Source of the DNA: Pseudomonadota bacterium
GTDB taxonomy: Bacteria; Pseudomonadota; Alphaproteobacteria; Paracaedibacterales; CAITNM01
NCBI GenBank assembly: GCA_018062345.1
Contig: JAGOSL010000010.1
Location: 1-48,197 of the forward strand
Length of the DNA stretch: 48,197 nucleotides
Direction of reading: 5' to 3'
Both the position numbers and the translations under genes were made by a program. The notes under the pieces were generated by a model. That model saw only the letters and a program-made list of their open reading frames with translations. It was not told the origin of the DNA and made no database searches. Numbering within the stretch: position 1 is the first letter of the stretch; each line of letters starts with the position of its first letter. Positions 5,905 to 14,511 of the stretch are shown here, piece after piece.

Positions 5905-7323
5905 GTGTTTAAAAATGACTATTTTAAACAAAAAAAAATTGAGAATAACAATCAAGTAAATAACCCTCTAAATGGTTTATTTGAGAACATTTTTTTTGTG
6001 TATGTCTTTTTATTGGCAATTTTTAATTCTGCATTTGCAGGAGATGAAGAGATTACAGACCAGTCAATAAGAAGAAGTAGGCTTGAAGATAGAGCTGATA
6101 TAGCTAGAAAATTACTTAAAAAATGTAGTGCACTTCAATCGCGCGTATCAGATCTCGAGAGTCGTTCAGAAAATACTGTTATTAATGTTGGTGAAATCAC
6201 AAAAACAATGCTAGAACGCGTTGGAAAGGGTTTGACCGAAGGTGGTCCTTTTGATAGCCCCGTAAAAAAAGCCAATAGAGGTCAGCCAGGAACTCCGGGG
6301 AATGCTAATATACTTCGGGAAATCCAAAAAATTACCATTGAAATTGATTCTGCAGATAAAAGACCAGTGGAAGTAATTGAAAATGTTCGCGCTGAGGTTG
6401 TAAGTCAACTCGCTTTAGTATTTACGCAATATGTGGAGAGAAAGCAAAAATCAGGGAGTACCGACGAAGGTTTGTCTTTAGTCGTAAGAAATGGTGACTC
6501 TCCAGTGAGAACTCTGGAGGTGAGTGTTGATTCTATAGTTCATGCTTTCCGTTTAGCTGCAGCCAGAGTACTTGATCCAAATCTCGCTCAACTATTAATA
6601 GACTGTCAATTGCAAGTTGTTCTTCCTACTATTCATCAGCCAGCTCCACAAATGCTAGATCTAAAAAAAGAAGGCGCTAGATACGTTCAAAAAATTAAGA
6701 AAGCTATTCAGAATGAAGGCGATTTGTATGATTTAGTGCAGCAGTATAGGCCTGATTATGCTGTGCCTAATAACCCTGAAGATGATGCTATGCCTAATAG
6801 GCGTGATAAGCACGCTATGCTTATACTGATGCTAGGCCACAATATCGAATCAGTCGCTACTGGCTTTCAGGCATCTAGAGATGCAACTACTATGATTGAA
6901 ATGGGGGAAGAGTTAAGGGATAATTTTTACGATGCAGCGCTTTTAACTTTTATTCATTACATAAGCGGTAACACTAATAAAAGACAAGTAAGGGAAATTA
7001 TTGCATTAACAAATGGTGGGCGAGGGCAAAGCATTTCTGAACAAAGCCTATACTTGCTTAATCAAGAGCTTACTCAAATTTTTTACCCTCGAAGAGAGTC
7101 TGGTTCCCTTACAGTTACTCGTTATGAATTTGGCAGGCCAAGTAGCAACGTTTCAGGAGCTCGAGCTCCAAACACCATACTAGCAACTTCAATGGATGTT
7201 CTAGGTTTTGTATTTGGAAACTGTCTGGCGCCAGCCCGTCAAAATTTATTAACAGACGGAGGTAATCATTCAGCTAGAAGCAGTTCAACTCCTGCAATAG
7301 AAGATTCAAAAGAGGAAATCTAA
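5905..7323 (+). CDS. Large exported protein of unknown function
   Basis: 472 residues from GTG 5905 behind AGGAAGAGG (5889-5897). The N terminus is a long, basic, Asn/Lys-rich n-region followed by a hydrophobic stretch (about residues 27-43) and a FNSAFAG cleavage-like site near residue 45, so it is likely secreted. Residues 50-90 are charged and probably coiled coil ('ARKLLKKCSALQSRVSDLES'), 110-130 are low complexity, and the remainder appears helical with conserved-looking Cys in 'LLIDCQLQV' and 'FGNCLAP'. No known domain recognised. It is a single-gene transcript with its own palindromic promoter, and its stop overlaps motE on the other strand. An effector or envelope role is possible but is only inference. 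Confidence 0.65.
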   Translation: MFKNDYFKQKKIENNNQVNNPLNGLFENIFFVYVFLLAIFNSAFAGDEEITDQSIRRSRLEDRADIARKLLKKCSALQSRVSDLESRSENTVINVGEITKTMLERVGKGLTEGGPFDSPVKKANRGQPGTPGNANILREIQKITIEIDSADKRPVEVIENVRAEVVSQLALVFTQYVERKQKSGSTDEGLSLVVRNGDSPVRTLEVSVDSIVHAFRLAAARVLDPNLAQLLIDCQLQVVLPTIHQPAPQMLDLKKEGARYVQKIKKAIQNEGDLYDLVQQYRPDYAVPNNPEDDAMPNRRDKHAMLILMLGHNIESVATGFQASRDATTMIEMGEELRDNFYDAALLTFIHYISGNTNKRQVREIIALTNGGRGQSISEQSLYLLNQELTQIFYPRRESGSLTVTRYEFGRPSSNVSGARAPNTILATSMDVLGFVFGNCLAPARQNLLTDGGNHSARSSSTPAIEDSKEEI

Positions 7324-7847
7324 CTCAAATTTTGGCATTCTCTTGCTAAAATCTCACTCAGTTTTTTGACTTTTTCACCTTCCATGGCCGCCAAAATAAG
7401 GGCGGCCTTTCTTTTGTCCATTCGTTTTACTAGTTCTTTTAGGGTTGGCATTTCCATTAAATTTAAAATATTTGCGGCCGATTTAGGCTTCATCGAAACG
7501 TAAATTTTAACCAAATCATTCATTTGCTTATCATCTTTTTCTTTCAATGTGTCTAGCATTTTAAGTAAGTCTTTTTTTAACAAATCAAAATGCCTAAGCT
7601 TTTCGCCCAAAGAAATTTCTGCAGCTTTTAGTAGTAATGTTTGCTTTTCTAGCGCTTCCTCTTTGGCCTTTATTTCCTGGGAGCGTTTTGCAAGATCTTG
7701 AAAAAGTAATACTTCTTCTTGGCTGCTTTCTTCCAAAGAATCAAATTTGATTGTAGCCTCTTTATTCCCTTCCGTTATAGGAACAATGCTGTTCTGTGCA
7801 GTTGCGCATGCATGTAGTAATAAAGAGATAATAATAGCTGTCTTCAT
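7320..7847 (-). CDS. motE: Flagellar motor chaperone MotE-like protein
   Basis: 175 residues: a signal peptide or N-terminal anchor (residues 1-18), a coiled coil (about 60-115) and a C-terminal MgtE-N/FliG-like region ('IYVSMKPKSAANILNLM', 'MDKRKAALILAAM'). In alphaproteobacteria MotE is a periplasmic chaperone that helps MotC function in the flagellar motor and is encoded beside fliM. It is the last gene of the operon fliL-fliM-DUF6468-motE, 5 bp after the DUF6468 gene and with an AAGGA ribosome site. Its stop codon overlaps the exported-protein gene by 4 bp on the other strand. The gene symbol is assigned from architecture and context. Confidence 0.75.
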   Translation of the reverse strand: MKTAIIISLLLHACATAQNSIVPITEGNKEATIKFDSLEESSQEEVLLFQDLAKRSQEIKAKEEALEKQTLLLKAAEISLGEKLRHFDLLKKDLLKMLDTLKEKDDKQMNDLVKIYVSMKPKSAANILNLMEMPTLKELVKRMDKRKAALILAAMEGEKVKKLSEILARECQNLS

Positions 7848-7852
7848 CTTTT

Positions 7853-8365
7853 TTATCCTTGGTTTCTCAAAGGCTCTGGCTGGTTAATATTTGAATCTTT
7901 AGGGTACCTAGCTATTACTCTTTGCACAAATAAATCGCGTGGGTCATTGTGGCGTGTTGGAGTTTTTGATTGAATCTCAACATTCTGACGTGCCTGCTTT
8001 TCAGATTGCTTCATGCTTACAAGTAGTGTTTGGCGCAAGTTTTTCTCAACCTCTCCGGCCTTTGCAATCAAATCATCAAGTCGATAGCTAATTCTATCTG
8101 CGTGCTCAATCAATAAGGTAATATCGGCGCTTATCGCATGTGCATTTGGAATGTATGTTTCTAAACCTTCCTTACCGGTTTCTGTGGCTTGTTTTAAAAA
8201 ACTAATTGATTGGCTCGTATGGTTTAAAATTTTGTTCAATCGATCAATTGACGGGGTTAAAACCGTTGTTAAACTTTTTAATGACTTTAGTTTTTCACTG
8301 ACTCGGTAACAAAAACCCACAGCTACTACTAACAAGAAAATAATGCTTATATCCATCCACATCAT
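7853..8365 (-). CDS. DUF6468-type flagellar operon protein
   Basis: 170 residues with one N-terminal transmembrane helix (about 5-22) and a long helical, probably coiled-coil body (30-140), then a Gln/Arg/Pro-rich tail. It overlaps the fliM stop by 4 bp (ATGA), so translation is coupled. Between FliM and MotE in alphaproteobacteria lies a conserved protein of this size and topology (DUF6468); its function is not known, and a structural or motor-assembly role is inferred from the operon. Confidence 0.7.
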   Translation of the reverse strand: MMWMDISIIFLLVVAVGFCYRVSEKLKSLKSLTTVLTPSIDRLNKILNHTSQSISFLKQATETGKEGLETYIPNAHAISADITLLIEHADRISYRLDDLIAKAGEVEKNLRQTLLVSMKQSEKQARQNVEIQSKTPTRHNDPRDLFVQRVIARYPKDSNINQPEPLRNQG

Positions 8366-9432
8366 TGTGCCCCTCCATTTTTACCGAATAAAATATCGTT
8401 AATTTTTACTGCAACATGCCCATTTTTTTGACCTAATTTCCCCAAAAGCAACTGGTGATTTTGGCTAGATAGAAAAATAGGGCTATGAAGCGTAGAAGAA
8501 AGCGCTATATGCGATCCTTCCTTCCAGTTTAAAACGTCTTTTAATAAAAACTCTTCCGTAGGTAGGCTCGCTTCAAGTTTTACATCAGCTTCTCGTATGC
8601 GGCTGGCTAAATGATCTTCCCAAATATGATCGTAACCAAATTTTTCTCCCATAAAGTTTTGTAAAAGCAGATCGCGAACAGGCTCAACACTGGAATACGG
8701 AATAACTATTTCAAAATGCCCCCCCCGGTCTTCCATTTCAAGCTTGAACACAATTTTCATGACAACATTCTTTTCATGCACAACAACAGCAAACCTGGGA
8801 TTTGTTTCCAACCTTTCGTGCTGAAAATCAACCGCGCATATAGGAGAGAAGGCTTTAGTAAAATCTGTTAAGACAACCTCAATAAGTCTTTCCACAAGGT
8901 TTCTCTCAAGTGTTGTGTAAGGGCGACTTTCCGCGCGAGTGCTTGCCTGGGCGCTTTTTTTTCCACCCAACAGCACATCGATAATTGAGTACGTAAGCTG
9001 GTTGTCAATCGTTATCAGTGCCGGAGTATCCCATTGTTTTGCTTTAAACACGCCAATCAGCGTGGGCAAGGGAATAGAATTTAAATAATCAGAAAAGCGC
9101 AATGAAGTAACACGGGAACAGCTAACATCCACATTATCAGAGGTGAAATTGCGCAGCGTCGTTGTCAGAAGCCTTACAAGGCGATCAAAGACAACATCCA
9201 AAATTGGCAGGCGCTCTGCATAAATTTTCTCTCCACTCAAAATTGCTGATAAACCACTATTGGGGGTGTTTTTCCCTGCTTTTTCTGATTCGAAGAGCTT
9301 ATCAATGCTACTCTGAGAGATCCCATTTTCCGAAAAAATATCCAGAGTATTATCAAAAAGGGCATCTATATTGGTATCAACCCTATTAGTATCTTTTGAC
9401 AGTGATGAATTTTTATTCTTTTTGTCGCTCAT
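8362..9432 (-). CDS. fliM: Flagellar motor switch protein FliM
   Basis: 356 residues. After a variable, Ser/Asn-rich N-terminal segment that includes 'ALFDNTLDIFSENGISQSSIDKLFE', the CheC-like middle domain (about 80-260) carries typical strands such as 'GVFKAKQWDTPALITIDNQLTYSIIDVLLGGK' and 'FEIVIPYSSVEPVRDLL'. The C-terminal SpoA domain (about 280-350) follows ('LLLGKLGQKNGHVAVKINDI'). FliM forms the C-ring of the switch, binds CheY-P and docks FliN. It starts 6 bp after fliL and overlaps the next gene by 4 bp. The usual N-terminal CheY-binding LSQxEIDxLL motif is not obvious, unlike in chemotactic species. Confidence 0.9.
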   Translation of the reverse strand: MSDKKNKNSSLSKDTNRVDTNIDALFDNTLDIFSENGISQSSIDKLFESEKAGKNTPNSGLSAILSGEKIYAERLPILDVVFDRLVRLLTTTLRNFTSDNVDVSCSRVTSLRFSDYLNSIPLPTLIGVFKAKQWDTPALITIDNQLTYSIIDVLLGGKKSAQASTRAESRPYTTLERNLVERLIEVVLTDFTKAFSPICAVDFQHERLETNPRFAVVVHEKNVVMKIVFKLEMEDRGGHFEIVIPYSSVEPVRDLLLQNFMGEKFGYDHIWEDHLASRIREADVKLEASLPTEEFLLKDVLNWKEGSHIALSSTLHSPIFLSSQNHQLLLGKLGQKNGHVAVKINDILFGKNGGAQ

Positions 9433-9438
9433 ATATTC

Positions 9439-9948
9439 CTACTGAATAATAAAGTCTTTAAGGACTACACGATGAACTTTTATTGGTCTTACAACATTGT
9501 TAACACGAAGAAGTATCGCTTCACGCATGCGCTCAAGCCCAGGTCCTTCTAGATCGTTTATTGATTGATCACGTAAATATGACAACATCTGATCAAGAAT
9601 AATGGGCATAAACTCCCTTATCTTTGGCTCATCTTGTTTATTATAAATTTGCAGAGCAAATGTAGACCTGAGAATATTACCTTTTGAGCTTATAGATCTG
9701 AGATTTACGACAATTTCAGGAATTGTCACATAGTAGTTAGTATCGTTAGCAGTCTCGCTATGATGTGAAAAATGATTATAAAAAAACCAACCAGAGATAG
9801 AAAAGGTTAAAAAAACACCAGCTATGGTACTTGAAAGCAACACTTTAGAGAGTTTTTTTTTCTTCCCAACGCTCACTTCAATGGTCTGTTTAGTCTGACT
9901 TTCTAGCCCTTTCTCAGTCCCTTCAATGTCTTTAGGTTCCTCTGTCAT
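9439..9948 (-). CDS. fliL: Flagellar basal-body-associated protein FliL
   Basis: 169 residues: a charged cytoplasmic N terminus, one transmembrane helix (about 35-57) and a periplasmic domain with the FliL pattern 'YYVTIPEIVVNLRS' and a C-terminal 'LRVNNVV...VHRVVLKDFIIQ' strand. FliL surrounds the MotAB stator and stabilises it. It is the first gene of the flagellar operon on the minus strand, with a GGAAG ribosome site. The upstream region (9949-10064) is shared with the Lrp-type gene on the other strand and holds an inverted repeat. Confidence 0.88.
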   Translation of the reverse strand: MTEEPKDIEGTEKGLESQTKQTIEVSVGKKKKLSKVLLSSTIAGVFLTFSISGWFFYNHFSHHSETANDTNYYVTIPEIVVNLRSISSKGNILRSTFALQIYNKQDEPKIREFMPIILDQMLSYLRDQSINDLEGPGLERMREAILLRVNNVVRPIKVHRVVLKDFIIQ

Positions 9949-9982
9949 CTACCACTTCCAATTTATCTCTAATACTATGATC

Positions 9983-10032
9983 AAGAAATTTAATTAAAAA
10001 TTTCTTAACATTTGTATTAAGTACCCTATAAT
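9983..10032 (+). promoter_or_regulatory. Promoter and inverted-repeat operator of the Lrp-type gene
   Basis: A perfect 9-bp inverted repeat (AAGAAATTT at 9983-9991 and AAATTTCTT at 9998-10006, 6-bp spacer) overlaps the -35 of a promoter: TTAACA at 10005-10010, 16-bp spacer, TATAAT at 10027-10032. Lrp/AsnC proteins often autoregulate, so this is a candidate autoregulatory site; it also faces the fliL operon. Confidence 0.65.
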
Positions 10033-10064
10033 AGAGAAAAATTTATCAATTATAGGAGAAATCG

Positions 10065-10550
10065 TTGATTACAAAGCTTGATAATATTGATTTGAAAATT
10101 TTACAAATTCTACAAAAGTCAGGTCGAATGACTAACGTAGATCTGGCAAAGCGTGTTGGTATATCAGCTCCACCTTGTTTGCGACGTTTAAAAAATTTAG
10201 AAGATGGCGGTATAATTCAGGGCTATCAAGCAAATATTAATCCAAAGTCTCTTAGCTACAACATTACCCTTTTTGCCTCAGTGGGCCTGAAGGAAAATAG
10301 TGAAGCTCAACTAGGTGCCTTTGAAAAAGCAATGCATAGCATAGATTTAGTGCGTGAATGCTATCGCATTAGCGGAGAAGATGATTTTTTGTTAAAGATA
10401 GTCGCGCAGGATTTTGAGCACTATCAAAACGTACTTTCAAAAACACTACTTAATTTAAGTAATGTCGAGAGGGTACAGACAACTATAGTAATGGGCAATG
10501 CTAAATCCGAGCCTGGTATTCCTGTGCCAGCATACGAAGAAGCGGCATAG
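10065..10550 (+). CDS. Lrp/AsnC-family transcriptional regulator
   Basis: 161 residues from a TTG start with AGGAG at 10054-10058. An N-terminal winged helix-turn-helix ('LDNIDLKILQILQKSGRMTNVDLAKRVGIS', residues 5-35) is followed by 'PPCLRRLKNLEDGGIIQGYQANINP' and an AsnC ligand-binding (RAM) domain (about 65-150) with 'GEDDFLLKIVAQDFEHYQ'. Such regulators sense amino acids and control metabolism. Single-gene unit between a promoter with operator upstream and a strong terminator downstream. Ligand and regulon not visible. Confidence 0.92.
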   Translation: MITKLDNIDLKILQILQKSGRMTNVDLAKRVGISAPPCLRRLKNLEDGGIIQGYQANINPKSLSYNITLFASVGLKENSEAQLGAFEKAMHSIDLVRECYRISGEDDFLLKIVAQDFEHYQNVLSKTLLNLSNVERVQTTIVMGNAKSEPGIPVPAYEEAA

Positions 10551-10563
10551 CTAAAAGTACAAT

Positions 10564-10624
10564 GCCCCCTGTTTTTTAGTAGCAGAGTTGATATTTTGCA
10601 AAAAAATTCAGGGGGGCTTTTTTA
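10564..10624 (+). terminator. Rho-independent terminator of the Lrp-type gene
   Basis: GCCCCCTG (10564-10571) pairs with CAGGGGGGC (10609-10617, one extra G); adjacent TTTTTT and AAAAAAA extend the stem, and a run of T follows the 3' arm. Placed 13 bp after the stop codon. Confidence 0.75.
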
Positions 10625-10641
10625 TAAGATTATTTATTTGG

Positions 10642-10685
10642 GTAGTTATTCGTAGTTATTTTTGCTATTTTTTAAGTAATAACTA
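10642..10685 (+). promoter_or_regulatory. Repeated 9-mers and inverted copy upstream of the heparinase-like gene
   Basis: GTAGTTATT occurs twice with one base between (10642-10650 and 10652-10660), and its inverse AATAACTA is at 10678-10685, 17 bp before the start codon. The arrangement could be operator half-sites, but the sequence is AT-rich and no promoter is convincing, so this is tentative. Confidence 0.3.
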
Positions 10686-10701
10686 AAGAGAATATACCTT
10701 A

Positions 10702-12318
10702 ATGTTTAATACACTGCATGATTGGTGTACACGTAGTCATTTGTACGGCCTAATATTGGGCAGATCATTGCATGGACAATTAAGGAACATTCACCAAGAT
10801 AATTGGCCTTCTGTTGCAAAAAATACAAGAAATTTGAGTGCTGGATTCTATCAAGTCTGCACAATAACTTTGACTATTGCAGAAGTACTAAAAAATCTGT
10901 CTGACCCAAAAATGGATCAAACGACTGTATGCGTACATACTTTCGATTTTTTACGAGATTTACAAACCCTTGGGGACAACAACAGCAGACGTTTAGCGCG
11001 CCAATTCATTAGTCATTGGATAGAGAATAATAATCAGCGATCAAAAAAGCCATGGAGAAATCCCAGTTGGAATCTAGACATTCTAGGGTATCGTTTGTGT
11101 AATTGGCTTGGGTTTTTTGAATTTTTTGGAAATAGCGCTGATCAGCTTTTTAGAAAAAAGCTTATTTCTTCCATCAGCCATCAATATAACTTTGTTAAGC
11201 GGCGTTATCGTAGCCTTAAGGACCCCTTAAGTAAATTCCGAGCTTTAAAGGGGTTAATTTATGCAGGCTGCGCCTTACCCAGAGAGCAAAATCAGCTAGG
11301 AAACTGGATTGAAAGTTTACAGCAGTGTTTACAAGAACAGTTTGACGAAGACTTTAATCATCAATCGCGCCATCCGGGAACTGTAGTTCTATTACTGCGT
11401 GATTTAATTGATTTGCGCTTGATGCTACGTCTTTTTTACGCAGGAAAAATAGACTTTTTAAATGATTATATTGTACGGCTAGCTCCTATTGCCAGGCACT
11501 TCCGGCATGGTGATGGTTTACTCAGTTCTTTCACTGGAAATGCCACTCAACGATTAGAAGCATTTTGTTATCCAGTTCTAGGGGAAGGGCTCATTGATAT
11601 GGCTTTATCGCTCGCTGATAACAAAGCTATAGTACCTGACCAGATTGCAATGGGATACGCTAAATGTTCAACTAAATCTGGATTTCTTTTAATTAATACA
11701 CAACCAACCACTTCCTACATCAGTCTTTGTGAATGGTATTCGGATTCCACTGGTGTCTTAGATTTTGAGTGGATGGAAAGGGCGCAACGCATACTTACCA
11801 GATGTGATGTAAGCATATATGCGCACTCTTCAAAGCACTTCCTACATTATGGGTCGCAATCAAAACAGCCTATCAAGAATAAAATGATCCACGAAAAAGA
11901 TTATGCATTTCTTTCCTCAAGCTATTTGATAAATAATAGTCCAGACAAATTAGATCCTTACGGGGTTGTCCTGCAGGCAAAACGAGATATATATATTTCC
12001 CAGCAAGGTGATATTAGAGGTGAAGACTTCTTCCAATTATCACAACCAGGGCAGGGACACATAAGATTTTTGGCCTCACCAGGGCTTGAGTGGCGCATTT
12101 TAGGCGATACAGAAAGTGCTTTTTTGTGTAAAAGAAATACCGATACAAAAACCCAAAAACACGAGCATGTAAAAAGATTCCTCTGTCAGGGGGCTACAAA
12201 ACTATACACAGTAGATGTTTTAAATCAACATGCATTGTGCGTACCGTTTTATTTAAGTGCAAACCAACAAATTTCAATTAAGTGGGCTTTGTCACCTATT
12301 GATTTTTTACAAAAATAG
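10702..12318 (+). CDS. Heparinase II/III-like protein
   Basis: 538 residues. The N-terminal helical part (about 1-290) has the toroid-type pattern 'WNLDILGYRLCNWLGFFEFF' and 'FRHGDGLLSSFTGNATQ', where the DGGL.xFNG signature seen in alphaproteobacterial relatives is recognisable; the C-terminal half (310-530) is a beta-rich domain ('CSTKSGFLLINTQP', 'QRILTRCDVSIYAHSSKHFL'). Relatives are polysaccharide lyase-like, often linked with surface polysaccharides, and lie near rsmB and purH in other alphaproteobacteria; here rsmB is 27 kb away. Catalytic residues cannot be assigned by eye, and no signal peptide is clear. Its 3' end overlaps the serine hydrolase gene by 23 bp in convergent orientation. 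Confidence 0.75.
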   Translation: MFNTLHDWCTRSHLYGLILGRSLHGQLRNIHQDNWPSVAKNTRNLSAGFYQVCTITLTIAEVLKNLSDPKMDQTTVCVHTFDFLRDLQTLGDNNSRRLARQFISHWIENNNQRSKKPWRNPSWNLDILGYRLCNWLGFFEFFGNSADQLFRKKLISSISHQYNFVKRRYRSLKDPLSKFRALKGLIYAGCALPREQNQLGNWIESLQQCLQEQFDEDFNHQSRHPGTVVLLLRDLIDLRLMLRLFYAGKIDFLNDYIVRLAPIARHFRHGDGLLSSFTGNATQRLEAFCYPVLGEGLIDMALSLADNKAIVPDQIAMGYAKCSTKSGFLLINTQPTTSYISLCEWYSDSTGVLDFEWMERAQRILTRCDVSIYAHSSKHFLHYGSQSKQPIKNKMIHEKDYAFLSSSYLINNSPDKLDPYGVVLQAKRDIYISQQGDIRGEDFFQLSQPGQGHIRFLASPGLEWRILGDTESAFLCKRNTDTKTQKHEHVKRFLCQGATKLYTVDVLNQHALCVPFYLSANQQISIKWALSPIDFLQK

Positions 12319-13891
12319 GGTCATTCCCTTCGTGTAAAAAGCTTACATATGCAAGCATTTGTCCTTTCTCATTCACCCCAAATTCAATGAAATGCGGATC
12401 TGATCGTGACATGTTGCCATTAAATTCCCAGCCATTAATGGAAAATTCATCTCCATTCCAGTGCACTATATGACAAGACCTATCTTTTATTTTTAACAAT
12501 AATCCTTTGCTATCCTTTTCAATTCTCATTTCTCCATACAGATCATTTTTATAAACACCTAAGTACGACTTGTCGTCTCTTTTCGGGGTGGGTTTTAAAA
12601 GCTTCTTGTTGGCTCGCTGAGAATGAATTTTTTTCAGGTAGGTGTTTTTTCTCTCTGCGTATTCTGCGCTCCAGTCACGTTCCTCAAGCCCTAAAAATGA
12701 ATTTATAAAGAAATTGCGCAGTGCCTCAGGAAAAAGATTTACATTGAAATGACCAAGATTTGATAATATTCCGACAGCAAACCCTTGAGTAGGACACATA
12801 AACATTGTGCTGCGTTGTCCTGAGTATCCGCCATGATGCTCTAAAACTTGAATTGAGTTTTCTGAAGGGCCATAGTCATAAACAAACCAACCCATTCCAT
12901 AACTTATGTTTCTCATAAGCTCAGGAGGAAACTGCAAATCCCGTGGCTTTACTTTTGTATGTTTTGCTACAGGCTGACGCATAGCTTGTATGTGATCTTC
13001 AGGAATAATTTCTACTCCATTAAGTTTTCCATTATTTAATTGGCATTGAAGCCAGATTCCAAGATCGTGCGCAGATGTGTTAATACCTGATGTTGAAGGA
13101 TACACATAAATTAGCGGATCTAATCCTATGCAAACAGCGTTGCCTTCCAAATTCTTATCATGGCAAAGTGCTATGTTTGCCTCGCATCCAAAAATCTTCT
13201 TTATTTTGTTCCAAAGTGAGTTTTCTTGCTCGATAAGAGTGGCTCCTGCAGAGCTATCTTTCATTTCTAAGGTGGTATAAATATATTCATTTACCAACTC
13301 AGCGTATTTTTTCTGAGTAGCAGATTCTATAACTAGCCCCATAAAGCCAAACATTTGGTTGCTATAGCTGTAATCCTCTCGAAATCTTTGCTCGATAGGG
13401 ATAAGATGGAATTTATCCATGATCTCCTCGGGTGAATACCCTGCTTTCATTAAGGTATCGCCTGAAAAGCTTTCAAATCCTACTCGATGCCCCATTAAGT
13501 CTGCTAAAGTAACCTTGTTTGTTATGTTGCTGTTAGAAAGCATGAATTTCGGAAGATGTGTCTTCGCTAGGTCATGAAGAGAGAAGAATTTTTTCTTCTC
13601 TAATATACCAGCAAGAGAAGCTGTGAAGTTTTTTGTAAGGGATGCTATTTGAAAAACTGTATGCTTATTGACAGGCTTGATTTTACCAACCTCTCTGGTG
13701 CCGAAGCCCTTGCATAATAACACTTTATCTTTCGTAATAACTACTACAGCCATGCCGGGAATAGCCCAAACTGGAAGATTTTTTTGAATGTAGCTCTCAA
13801 ATTTTGGCAAGAACTGATTAATGCGTTCTTCTGTGGCCGAGAAAACAGAAAGGCCGAAACTCAAAACCAATAATACTGAACATCTAATCAT
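12296..13891 (-). CDS. Class C beta-lactamase-like serine hydrolase
   Basis: 531 residues starting at ATG 13891, preferred over an upstream in-frame start because GGAGGGG lies directly before it and the product then begins with a signal peptide (residues 1-18, 'VLLVLSFGLSVFSA'). Serine beta-lactamase/DD-peptidase motifs: S84-L-T-K87 (SxxK), Y176-S-N178 (YxN) and a later LEHHGGYSG where HGG replaces KTG. The C-terminal extension (about 410-531) resembles the lipocalin-like domain of esterase-type relatives. Such proteins are periplasmic peptidases, esterases or PBP-related; substrate unknown. Length exceeds AmpC (about 380). Convergent overlap with the heparinase-like gene. Confidence 0.85.
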   Translation of the reverse strand: MIRCSVLLVLSFGLSVFSATEERINQFLPKFESYIQKNLPVWAIPGMAVVVITKDKVLLCKGFGTREVGKIKPVNKHTVFQIASLTKNFTASLAGILEKKKFFSLHDLAKTHLPKFMLSNSNITNKVTLADLMGHRVGFESFSGDTLMKAGYSPEEIMDKFHLIPIEQRFREDYSYSNQMFGFMGLVIESATQKKYAELVNEYIYTTLEMKDSSAGATLIEQENSLWNKIKKIFGCEANIALCHDKNLEGNAVCIGLDPLIYVYPSTSGINTSAHDLGIWLQCQLNNGKLNGVEIIPEDHIQAMRQPVAKHTKVKPRDLQFPPELMRNISYGMGWFVYDYGPSENSIQVLEHHGGYSGQRSTMFMCPTQGFAVGILSNLGHFNVNLFPEALRNFFINSFLGLEERDWSAEYAERKNTYLKKIHSQRANKKLLKPTPKRDDKSYLGVYKNDLYGEMRIEKDSKGLLLKIKDRSCHIVHWNGDEFSINGWEFNGNMSRSDPHFIEFGVNEKGQMLAYVSFLHEGNDPIFVKNQ

Positions 13892-13932
13892 AACGCCCCT
13901 CCAAAAACCCGCACTTAGTGCAAATTGGTAAT

Positions 13933-13964
13933 TTGTTAACAATTTACTAGTACCCTTTAGTAAA
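13933..13964. promoter_or_regulatory. Palindromes between divergent genes (serine hydrolase and acidic membrane protein)
   Basis: TTGTTAACAA (13933-13942) is a perfect 10-bp palindrome, and TTTACTA (13943-13949) with TAGTAAA (13958-13964) forms a 7-bp inverted repeat with 8-bp spacer. They occupy the 106-bp gap between divergent genes, so one regulator could serve both. No clear -35/-10 pair was identified. Confidence 0.4.
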
Positions 13965-13997
13965 TGTAGCAAAAAGATTTACCATGGAGAAGTTATT

Positions 13998-14432
13998 ATG
14001 GGGGTAATGTTCTTATTTATAATAGGAATATTTAGCATCGTCGGGCTCAGTCTTTATCAGTTTTCTGAACAAAGCAGATTTGAAATGGTCTCCGATTTGA
14101 AGAGTGGGGGCGTTTTTATCATTGATAAAAAAACTTCATCCCTGAATTACTGTGACAGTAAAACATGTTCTCTTGTGGGGGGAGGGTACCTTCCCAGCCA
14201 AATAATAAATAATCCTACAGCTTTAGCATCACTGCAAAATGCTATTATGGGGGCACCGGCTCCTGCCGCGGAGCTAAAGCCAGGTCAGGCTCCTGAAGGA
14301 ATGCAAGCCAGCATTAATGCCGATGCAGATGAAGACGAGCAAGATGACGATGATGTTGAAGATGCCGACCACGAAGATGATTCTTCAGACGATGAATCAG
14401 AAAAAGAAACTCCAGAGGGATTTGATTTTTAA
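13998..14432 (+). CDS. Small membrane protein with acidic C-terminal tail
   Basis: 144 residues. One N-terminal transmembrane helix (about 2-20, 'FLFIIGIFSIVGLSLYQF') and a short globular part containing 'IIDKKTSSLNYCDSKTCSLVGGGYLP' (two Cys, possibly a disulphide) come before a Pro/Ala stretch and an Asp/Glu-dominated tail from about residue 110 ('DEDEQDDDDVEDADHEDDSSDDESE'-like; charge is strongly negative). No family recognised. The acidic tail could bind cations or mimic nucleic acid; this is only inference. Starts with ATG after ATGGAGAAG. It is divergent from the serine hydrolase and followed by a 171-bp spacer. Confidence 0.6.
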   Translation: MGVMFLFIIGIFSIVGLSLYQFSEQSRFEMVSDLKSGGVFIIDKKTSSLNYCDSKTCSLVGGGYLPSQIINNPTALASLQNAIMGAPAPAAELKPGQAPEGMQASINADADEDEQDDDDVEDADHEDDSSDDESEKETPEGFDF

Positions 14433-14511
14433 AAAGGGCAATCCAACAAAAATATTATAATTTGAATTATGGAAAATTATTGCGTGGGTTGATCTTTGCG
14501 GCATGCGTGAA

